DNA of 64,000 nucleotides, from the NCBI GenBank assembly GCA_041398825.1, contig JAWKTX010000007.1:248001-312000 (forward strand). The letters are read 5' to 3'. The translations under genes and the position numbers were made by a program. Shown in pieces: positions 36,347-44,153 of the stretch. The stretch is from Planctomycetaceae bacterium (GTDB taxonomy: Bacteria; Planctomycetota; Planctomycetia; Planctomycetales; Planctomycetaceae). Under the pieces are notes generated by a model. That model did no database searches. It was given only the letters and a program-made list of their open reading frames with translations, and had not been told where the DNA came from. How positions within the stretch are numbered: the first letter of the stretch is position 1; each line of letters starts with the position of its first letter.

Positions 36347-37582
36347 ATGTCCTATTCTGGTCCACTCCTGATCCTCTGGATGTTAGTGCTGTGCATTGTT
36401 CAGGGTCTGATGCTGTCAGTTTATGTTCGCACTCTCCGGAGTGCGGATGAACCACTCGGCGATGATCCGTTTCCACCAATGCTGATCGTATTATGTCTGC
36501 GAGGAGCGGATCCGTTTCTGCGAGACAGCCTGGCACGGATGCTGGAGTCAGACTATCCCGCCGCCCGTTTTCGAATCGTGATCGATTCCGCTGAAGACCC
36601 TGCGCTGGACGTTGTTGACGCCTTTCTGCTCGAACGCAACGACGCGAGGGTAGAACGATTCATTCTTCAGAACCGCCTGACCACTTGCAGCGGAAAGGTG
36701 AGCGGCCTTCTGGAGGCGACGGAATCCATTCCGCAGGACTGTGAAGTCATCGCCTGGATCGATGGCGATTCACTGCTGCACCGCTCAGCGTTGCGAGAAC
36801 TCGCCAACGGATTGCGTGATCCCCGAATCGGCGCGGTATCGGGGAATCGCTGGTACCTGCCACCGGAAGCCAGCCTGTCCGGAATCACGCGTATGTTCTG
36901 GAATGCATTTGCTGTCCCATCGATGAATATGCTGGGCATTCTGTGGGGGGGATGTATGGCAATTCGGGCCACCGACTTTCGATGCCCCGAATTCCGAAAT
37001 CGGCTCACCCATTCTTTCGTCGAAGATTCCGCGATTTGTACCTACGTTCGATCCACAGGCAGAACCACCCGTCTCGTCGCTTCGGCCCTGTTGCTGAATC
37101 GAGAAACGATCACGCTGAAAGATTACTACCAGTTCGCGACCCGCCAGCTGCTGACCGTTCGCATCGACAACTCACGATGGTGGCTGCTTGCCGCCCACAT
37201 GCTCACCCTGAACCTCACGATTCTTTTGATGCTGATCCCCATGTCGATGCCATGGCTTCCCTGGTGGAAAGAAGTATGGCTGGCGTACCTGCTGCTTTCA
37301 GGGCTTTCGTTGACAGCAATTCCAATTGGACACGTGCGAGTCTGCAGGACTCTGCGAGCCCGAGGCGAAGAAGTGCCCCGAATCTCCTGGAAGCAATGGC
37401 TTCTGTTTCCCGTTGCCGTTTTCCTGCCGAATCATCTGAACCTCGCATCCACGCTGAACACACTCTTGATTCGTCAAATTACCTGGCGGGGCATCACTTA
37501 CCAGTTCAGCCGGCATAAGTGCCAAATCATCGATGTTCAGCCCACCAAAACCTCAGCAGACACGGGACGTTCGATCATCTGA
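36347..37582 (+). CDS. Membrane glycosyltransferase family 2 (processive/ceramide-type)
   Basis: 411 aa. An N-terminal membrane helix lies at residues ~5-25 and more at ~275-330 and ~345-370. The GT-A domain carries AWIDGDSLL (DGD metal site, ~residue 138), a VSGNRWYLPPEA segment, LWGGCMAIR near 203 and SFVEDSAICTYVRSTG near 222, where the ED is the usual acceptor-side acid. Architecture matches GT2/GT21 enzymes that transfer a hexose to a lipid or build a polysaccharide. The Q/RxxRW-like motif is only weakly present (ATRQLLTVRIDNSRW). No neighbouring glycan genes are present; the product is unknown. Confidence 0.82.
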   Translation: MSYSGPLLILWMLVLCIVQGLMLSVYVRTLRSADEPLGDDPFPPMLIVLCLRGADPFLRDSLARMLESDYPAARFRIVIDSAEDPALDVVDAFLLERNDARVERFILQNRLTTCSGKVSGLLEATESIPQDCEVIAWIDGDSLLHRSALRELANGLRDPRIGAVSGNRWYLPPEASLSGITRMFWNAFAVPSMNMLGILWGGCMAIRATDFRCPEFRNRLTHSFVEDSAICTYVRSTGRTTRLVASALLLNRETITLKDYYQFATRQLLTVRIDNSRWWLLAAHMLTLNLTILLMLIPMSMPWLPWWKEVWLAYLLLSGLSLTAIPIGHVRVCRTLRARGEEVPRISWKQWLLFPVAVFLPNHLNLASTLNTLLIRQITWRGITYQFSRHKCQIIDVQPTKTSADTGRSII

Positions 37583-37787
37583 TACCCGGCCGCCGCTGTG
37601 TTCCTGTCTCGCTCTACCTGAGGCCTGCTGAACCCCTGCGTTCTGAACATCCCCTTTCCAGCAGACGGCACAGTTCCCGCCCCCACAAATCCAGCGATTG
37701 AAGAAACGGGTATCTCCGACGGTCCTGTGACCGGAAAATACCCGCGCTGTGCACGTCTTTGCGCATCCGGAAAAGTCGGGGCACTCC

Positions 37788-37958
37788 ATGTCGACGTCCA
37801 CGTCCACGACCACGACCCAGGGCGATCCGGCAGCCATTCTCGCATTGACTCAGGATTCCAACCCCGTCCTGGTCCTTCAAACAGATGGAAGACGGACCGT
37901 TGTTGTCCCGAACGAAACCGTTCAGCCCGAACTCGGGAATTCGGCTCAGCAGAAGTGA
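37788..37958 (+). CDS. Possible small Thr/Ser-leader protein
   Basis: 56 codons from ATG 37788. The peptide begins MSTSTSTTTTQGDPAA and continues with LVLQTDGRRTVVVPNETV. Codon third positions are GC-rich like the real genes around it, but no convincing ribosome site is visible and I recognise no family. It lies alone in a 739-bp gap (37583-38321) that otherwise shows nothing. Treat as a candidate only. Confidence 0.3.
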   Translation: MSTSTSTTTTQGDPAAILALTQDSNPVLVLQTDGRRTVVVPNETVQPELGNSAQQK

Positions 37959-38321
37959 GGCGGATTCAGCTCCATTCCCGCGGCAGACAAATCTTCAGAA
38001 ACTTCCGATCTCACCGGCACGATCGCACTCGACCGGGATCGTAGCCCAAAAATCTCCCGGCGAATTCTGATGTCGCCCTGCGTGCCCGCTCCACCGTAGG
38101 ACTGCACACCCGTGCGGTCATCGCTCAGGATTATCTGCCAGTGTGGCATTCCGAACTTGACTCCAGCGGTTTGCGGTTTAGTCTGCGTTTAGTGTACAGG
38201 CGCTGATTCCCTGGCCTGTCACAATTTCTGCGAGTTCGACCATCCACCAGCTTCAGGTATCTCCTGAGGTTCCCGCCTTTCACTGGCACGACGCCAGCGC
38301 CAATTGCATCGGAGAGCTTCT

Positions 38322-40826
38322 ATGTCGCTGAACCCAAATCGTCTCTGGATGCCCGCGTCGCGCAGGTTGTTGCCTGCTGCACGCATCGTTGCAGCGATGT
38401 TCGCCCTGAGTCTGACGACGGCGGTTAACGCTGAAATCACAAAACTGGAGATCGCGCCAACTGGTGAAGACCAAACCATACGCATTCTCAGTCGTGATGC
38501 CCGGCAGCAACTGGTAGTGACGGGAATTCATGATGATGGCAGACAGGAGGATGTCACTCGCAAAGCCCGAATTTCTGTTTCAGCTGACAACATCCTGAAG
38601 ATCGATGACACGGGTTTGGCAGTCCCTGTCGCGGATGGTGATGTCACAGTGACTGCTACGCTGAACGGCAAGTCAGCAGAAGTTCGAGTCGTGATCACCG
38701 GGTTCGCTCATCCGTTACCCATCAACTTCCGCAATCAGGTGGTTCCCGTTTTTACGAAACTCAGCTGCAACGGCGGCGGTTGCCACGGTAAGTCCGGCGG
38801 GCAGAACGGTTTCAAATTGTCTCTGCTGGGCTTCTATCCGGAAGACGATTACGAGTTCCTGAAGAAGGAATCGCGCGGCCGCCGGATCTTTCCTGGCGTA
38901 CCCGGTGAGAGTCTTCTGCTGAAGAAGGCCATCGGCCGATCTCCTCACGGTGGCGGCAAACGCATGGAGCAAAACAGTTACGAATATGACCTGCTTGTTC
39001 GCTGGATCGAACAGGGAATGCCGTACGGCACGGAAAGTGATCCTTATGTGACTTCAATTCGCTGCGTGCCGGATGCTCGTGTGATGCAACGCAACACCGA
39101 GCAGCAGGTGGCGGTGCTGGCAACCTACAGCAATGGTACCGAAGAAGATGTGACCCGCATGGCGTTGTTTGAGCCCAACGACGCTGAGATGGCCGAATCC
39201 TCCATCACAGGACTGATTCGCACCAACGATCTGGCGGGCGAAGTGGCCATCATGGCGCGATATCAGGGGCAGGTCGCGACCTTCCGAGCAACGATTCCCA
39301 TGGGAGCAGATACTTCAACCCTGCCCGAACCAACAAATATCGTGGACGCTGCTGTCTTCGACAAACTTCGCCTGCTGGGCATACCAGCCTCAGAAATCTG
39401 CGACGATGCGACGTTCCTGCGACGAGCATCACTGGATATCGCCGGCCATATTCCTGGAGAGGCTGAAGTCAAGGAATTCCTTGCAGACACCTCTCCGGAT
39501 AAACGAGACAGGCTGATTGATCGTTTGCTCGACAGTCCCCAATATGCCGACCACTTCGCCAACAAATGGAATTTTATCCTGAGAAACAAGAAGGAACGTG
39601 GCGAAGACACACCTGGTACAATGCTGTTTCATCGGTGGCTGTGGAGCAGCCTGTATGACAACAAGCCGTATGATCAGCTTGTGCGCGAGATTGTATCGGC
39701 ATCCGGCGATCCCATGATCAATCCGGCGGTTGTCTGGTATCGCGACGTCGACAGTGTCGAAGAACAGGTTGAAGACACTGCTCAACTGTTCCTGGGAATT
39801 CGTATCCAGTGTGCAAGGTGTCATCACCATCCCTTCGAAAAATGGAGCCAGGACGATTACTACGGACTGGCCGCGTTCTACAACCGCGTGGGCAAGAAAG
39901 TGATTCCTAACGCGGCGGGCAACATGCGCGATCGTCGCGTCTTTCATAACGAAGGCATCGCGACCGCTTCGAATCCCCGATCCGGAAAGGCATTGAAGCC
40001 AACTGGCCTTGGGGCTGAAGCACCTTATGACATCGCTGCAGACAGTGACCCTCGCGTGAAACTGGCCGACTGGATGAGCGACCCCGGAAATCCGTTTTTC
40101 GCAAAGTCACTGGTCAATCGATACTGGAAACACTTTTTTAATCGCGGCATCGTAGAGCCCGAAGACGATATGCGGGCAACGAATCCACCATCCAATCCGG
40201 AATTGCTGGACGCACTGGCGAAGCAATTCATCGAATCTGATTTCGATCTGAAAGGGCTGGTCCGGACGATCTGTCGTTCCAAAACCTATCAGCTCAGTGC
40301 CCTGCCCAACGACTACAACGCCAGTGACAAACAAAACTTTTCGCGGTATTACCCGCGACGTCTCAGCGCGGAAGTGCTTTATGACGCATTTCATCAGGTC
40401 ACCGGCAGTAGCCAGAACTTCAACGGCATGCCCGCCGGCACCAGCGCGCTGCAGCTGGCTGATGCATCCAACGGACCCTACTTTCTTCAGGTCTTTGGCC
40501 AGCCTAAAGGCGATACGGCCTGCGAATGCGAACGCAGTATGGAAGCCAATCTGGCCCAAAGTCTGCATCTGCTGAATGGCAAGGAAATTCAGGATAAGAT
40601 TGCATCCGCTTCCGGACGAGCGGCGGCCCTGGCAAAAGACACCGCCCGGACCCATGATGAACGCATGACGGAACTGTATCTGAACGTCTTCGGACGCAAA
40701 CCAAATGCCTCTGAACTGGACACCGCCGTCAGTTACCTGAAACGCAATGAAGACAATCCACAGGCTGGTTATGAAGACATTCTTTGGGCATTGATCAACA
40801 CCAAAGAATTTCAGTTCAATCACTAA
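38322..40826 (+). CDS. PSD1 (DUF1549/DUF1553) protein with N-terminal Ig-like domain and CX4CH site
   Basis: 834 aa from ATG 38322, chosen for the GGAGAG ribosome site just upstream and the following signal peptide (IVAAMFALSLTTAVNA). Residues ~30-125 are a bacterial Ig-like (Big_2) domain. Next comes a cytochrome-like region with SCNGGGCHGKSGG (a CX4CH spacing, near residue 149), then DUF1549 with a standard CARCHHHPF near 497, then DUF1553 (~575-815; NRYWKHFFNRGIVEPEDDMR) ending in the normal ALINTKEFQFNH. First gene of a likely three-gene unit with the PPC/coiled-coil and heme/WD40 proteins. Role: envelope redox protein; substrate unproven. Confidence 0.9.
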   Translation: MSLNPNRLWMPASRRLLPAARIVAAMFALSLTTAVNAEITKLEIAPTGEDQTIRILSRDARQQLVVTGIHDDGRQEDVTRKARISVSADNILKIDDTGLAVPVADGDVTVTATLNGKSAEVRVVITGFAHPLPINFRNQVVPVFTKLSCNGGGCHGKSGGQNGFKLSLLGFYPEDDYEFLKKESRGRRIFPGVPGESLLLKKAIGRSPHGGGKRMEQNSYEYDLLVRWIEQGMPYGTESDPYVTSIRCVPDARVMQRNTEQQVAVLATYSNGTEEDVTRMALFEPNDAEMAESSITGLIRTNDLAGEVAIMARYQGQVATFRATIPMGADTSTLPEPTNIVDAAVFDKLRLLGIPASEICDDATFLRRASLDIAGHIPGEAEVKEFLADTSPDKRDRLIDRLLDSPQYADHFANKWNFILRNKKERGEDTPGTMLFHRWLWSSLYDNKPYDQLVREIVSASGDPMINPAVVWYRDVDSVEEQVEDTAQLFLGIRIQCARCHHHPFEKWSQDDYYGLAAFYNRVGKKVIPNAAGNMRDRRVFHNEGIATASNPRSGKALKPTGLGAEAPYDIAADSDPRVKLADWMSDPGNPFFAKSLVNRYWKHFFNRGIVEPEDDMRATNPPSNPELLDALAKQFIESDFDLKGLVRTICRSKTYQLSALPNDYNASDKQNFSRYYPRRLSAEVLYDAFHQVTGSSQNFNGMPAGTSALQLADASNGPYFLQVFGQPKGDTACECERSMEANLAQSLHLLNGKEIQDKIASASGRAAALAKDTARTHDERMTELYLNVFGRKPNASELDTAVSYLKRNEDNPQAGYEDILWALINTKEFQFNH

Positions 40827-41066
40827 CCGAAAGCAGGCCGCAGAAACAGATTCCTCCACAGCCGTTCCAGCGTCCATCGCTTCCTGCTGATTCGAATTCG
40901 GAATCCAGAAAGTGCATGTGCCCAGGAACGGCGGATGTCCTTAGTTCGAATCATTCGACAGATCTGTGGTCGAGCATTGCACCAGCACCCCTACCCACCC
41001 GAATATCCCGCCTCAATACCTCACAGAACCGATCTTTCATCGGTGAATTCAAACGGACACAATCTG

Positions 41067-44000
41067 ATGAGAAGACGGCTGACGAAGCAACAGTTTCTTC
41101 ACAGCGTATGTATGGCAGCAGCGCTGTTGTTACCTTTGCATTGCCTCTGCGCCCAGTTACCGCAAACACGGATCTCGGCTTTATTCCCCACGGGTGCGCA
41201 GCGAGGGACGACGATTGAGGTCGCGATTACCGCAGGGACAGACCTGGATGAAGTTGATCAGTTGGTCTTCAGTCATCCTGGCATCAAAGCGGTCCGAAAA
41301 AGGGATGCCAACAACGCTCCGGTCGCGAATACATTTATCGTCTCAACAGACGTCACCGTCCCGCCCGGTCTCTTTGATGCAAGGGCTCGGGGCTTGTTCG
41401 GGATCAGCAACCCGAAAGCGTTTCGCATCGATTCTCTCACCGAAATCGTCGAAACAGAACCCAACAACACCGCCGATCAGGCAACACCCGTCCTGGTCAA
41501 CACCATCGTCAATGCGAGAGCAAACGGTGGAACAGATGTAGATTTCTATCGGTTTTTCGCTGAAGCCGGGCAAACGATTGTCGTTCGTTCTGAAGCCGCT
41601 GTTCTGGATTCACCGATGCAGCCAGTGCTGCAATTGTTCGATCCGAATGGCCATCGGATTGCAGAGAGTCGCCGGATCTTTTCCCAGGACGCAGCACTTT
41701 CATTGACGGCAGTTGAAAGCGGCAATTACGTGCTCAAAGTTGCCGACATCGTCTATGCTGGCAGTAATGACTACGTGTACCGCTTATCCATCGATACTCG
41801 TCCACTGGTCGACGCGGTAATCCCGGCCATTGTGAAAACCAATGAACCATCAACCGTCACCATTGTGGGACGGAATCTCGCAGGTGGCCAGGCATCGCCA
41901 TTCTTTATTGGAACCGACTCACTTCAACAGTCCGTGGTAGAAATTGCTCCCAGCCCCGATGCTGAATCCCGGACGGGTATCGCATCTTATTCCGCATCCT
42001 TTGATGCCGTGCGGACAAATCAGATCGATGGCAACCTGCTGACACTTTCTCACAGCGACCTCGCACCAGTTATTGAAGACCCAAAAGCCGCACACCAGAT
42101 GGTGACGATTCCGTCGGAAGTTGACGGACGATTTGATTCGATCGGTGACGAAGACGACATCCGATTCCATGCCGCCAGGGGTGACGTCGTCGTCGCGGAA
42201 GTTTATGCAGATCGAATTGGATCCATCGCGGACCCTCTGTTGATGGTGGAACGAGTCATTGTGGATCAGAATGGCGTTGAGACCTATCAACGCCTGGGTA
42301 CAGAGGACGACAGTAAGCAGAATCCGGGCGGCGCTAATCTGCCGACGCTATCCAGCGACCCCGCGTTCCAGCTAACAGCACCAGAAGAGGGTGTGTACCG
42401 CATTCGATTGAAGGATCGATATGCCGATTCTCGCGGGGACGTGAGGTTGAACTATCGACTTTCGCTTCGCAGACCCACACCTGATTTTCGATTGATCGTT
42501 TTCGACGCCTTTCCATCAGCTGACGGCAAAGCACCAGCGACCAGCGGGGCAGTCAGTCTGCGCAAGGGTGGGACATACGCTTTGACGGTCTACGCCTATC
42601 GCCAGGACGGTCACAACGATCCCATTTCGATTTCTGCTCTGGACCTGCCGGCTGGCGTCACTTGCCCGGATGTTCTGCTGGGTCCGGGTGCGGTTTCCGG
42701 GAATCTCGTATTCACCGCCACGGCGGATGTCGCTGAACTGGTATCACCCATTCGGCTGATCGGAACATCAGGCATCGATGATGCTCGAAAAACACACCCT
42801 GTTAGTGTTGCCACCCTGGTTCATGATGCTGTCAATGGACTACCCCGAACCGCGAGGCTGTCGGACTCACTCGTGGTTGGAGTGATGAAAGACGAACAGC
42901 CATTCACGCTTGAAGTGGAACCCATGGTTGTCGACCTCAGTCAGGATCAACAGTTACTGATTCCAGTGAAAGTTCATCGTCGGGCAGGCTTTGATCGCAA
43001 AGTCGACATCGCTGTAATCGGAATTCCCGGCAATGTGGACGCTCCGAATGTTTCTGTTGAACCCGGCACGGATTCGGCTGTTGTTCGATTGTTCTTCAAG
43101 GAGAACGCACCTGTTTCCAGCAGTTCGATCGTGCTGAGCGGCACGGCGGCGGTGCCCTATCGACGTAATCCCTGGCAGGCCGAACGGGCTCAGGAGTCTG
43201 TCAGAGAAGCCGAAGCGTCATTAGCCGCGACCCAGGTTGCAGCTACCAATGCCAATCATGCTCTTCAGGCCGCTCAGAAAGTGGTGACAGACTCTGAAGC
43301 CAGTATCGCCGCTCTTGCCAAAGAAGTTACCGGTTACCTGGCAGCGCAGGAGCAACTGAAGAACGAATTCACGAAAGCTCTGGACGACCATAAGGCCGCG
43401 GTTACCCAATTGACGACGGCCAAAGAAAAGTTGCTGGCTGTTCAGACGGATCAGAACTCCAGTGCGGCGCAGTTCGATACTGCGCTCAAGGCAAGTCAGG
43501 ACGCCGCCACGGCCGCTGAATCAGCAGCTGCGCAGTTGACGCTTCTTGTCAACAAATCAAAGGAATTGTCTTCTGCTCTTGCCAGTGCGAAGCAGAACGA
43601 AGAGAAAAAGGCAGAAGAAAAACGGAACGCTGAAGCGAAAGTCCCTGACCTTAAGAAGGCTGCCGACGCCGCTCAAACCAGCGTCGCGGCAGCGATGAAA
43701 ACGGTTGAAGAGGCGACCGCAAAGAAGAAGGCCGCAGACGATGCGTTTAAGAAGGCAGATGATGCTGCGAAACCCAAGGACATAAACACTCGGGCGGTAT
43801 CAGTCCCGGTAGTGGTCACGGTCCATCCGACGCCGGGCAAGATCACTGCGGCCATGCCGAACGGCGGTGCCTTCAGGAAAGGCACAACGATTGAAGTCAA
43901 AGTCACAGTTGTCCGGAAGAATAACTTCAGCGGCGCGCTAAAAGTGACACTTGTTTTGCCCCCCGGCATAACAGGTCTGACATCGAACACCGTTGACGTA

Positions 44001-44153
44001 CCTGCTGACAAGACGGAGGCCGTTTTGACAATCACAGCGACGGCCGAAGCTCCCGTGACCGACATTGCAAATGCAGTCATCCGTGCGACCGGTGATTTCA
44101 ATGGCCGAATGGCATCGATGGATGCTCCAATACAACTGAAGGTGACAGAATGA
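41067..44153 (+). CDS. Secreted PPC-domain protein with long Ala/Lys coiled coil
   Basis: 1028 aa from ATG 41067, where a signal peptide begins (MRRRLTKQQF, hydrophobic core to CLCAQ). The frame is open upstream to 40935, but that part has no leader character. An Ig-like/IPT segment at the N-terminus (SALFPTGAQRGTTIEVAI) is followed by a bacterial pre-peptidase PPC domain (~128-240; EPNNTADQATPV, DVDFYRFFAEAGQTIVV) and a second PPC-like region (~350-470). Several beta-sandwich repeats come next. Residues ~703-906 are an Ala/Lys/Glu/Thr-rich coiled coil, then a final Ig-like domain. Its stop overlaps the next start (ATGA), so the two are coupled. Likely extracellular structural or adhesive role. 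Confidence 0.85.
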   Translation: MRRRLTKQQFLHSVCMAAALLLPLHCLCAQLPQTRISALFPTGAQRGTTIEVAITAGTDLDEVDQLVFSHPGIKAVRKRDANNAPVANTFIVSTDVTVPPGLFDARARGLFGISNPKAFRIDSLTEIVETEPNNTADQATPVLVNTIVNARANGGTDVDFYRFFAEAGQTIVVRSEAAVLDSPMQPVLQLFDPNGHRIAESRRIFSQDAALSLTAVESGNYVLKVADIVYAGSNDYVYRLSIDTRPLVDAVIPAIVKTNEPSTVTIVGRNLAGGQASPFFIGTDSLQQSVVEIAPSPDAESRTGIASYSASFDAVRTNQIDGNLLTLSHSDLAPVIEDPKAAHQMVTIPSEVDGRFDSIGDEDDIRFHAARGDVVVAEVYADRIGSIADPLLMVERVIVDQNGVETYQRLGTEDDSKQNPGGANLPTLSSDPAFQLTAPEEGVYRIRLKDRYADSRGDVRLNYRLSLRRPTPDFRLIVFDAFPSADGKAPATSGAVSLRKGGTYALTVYAYRQDGHNDPISISALDLPAGVTCPDVLLGPGAVSGNLVFTATADVAELVSPIRLIGTSGIDDARKTHPVSVATLVHDAVNGLPRTARLSDSLVVGVMKDEQPFTLEVEPMVVDLSQDQQLLIPVKVHRRAGFDRKVDIAVIGIPGNVDAPNVSVEPGTDSAVVRLFFKENAPVSSSSIVLSGTAAVPYRRNPWQAERAQESVREAEASLAATQVAATNANHALQAAQKVVTDSEASIAALAKEVTGYLAAQEQLKNEFTKALDDHKAAVTQLTTAKEKLLAVQTDQNSSAAQFDTALKASQDAATAAESAAAQLTLLVNKSKELSSALASAKQNEEKKAEEKRNAEAKVPDLKKAADAAQTSVAAAMKTVEEATAKKKAADDAFKKADDAAKPKDINTRAVSVPVVVTVHPTPGKITAAMPNGGAFRKGTTIEVKVTVVRKNNFSGALKVTLVLPPGITGLTSNTVDVPADKTEAVLTITATAEAPVTDIANAVIRATGDFNGRMASMDAPIQLKVTE

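Noticed and set aside
40107..40877. 256-codon minus-strand ORF over the PSD1 gene end
   Set aside because: Antisense shadow; the plus-strand frame has clear DUF1553 motifs.
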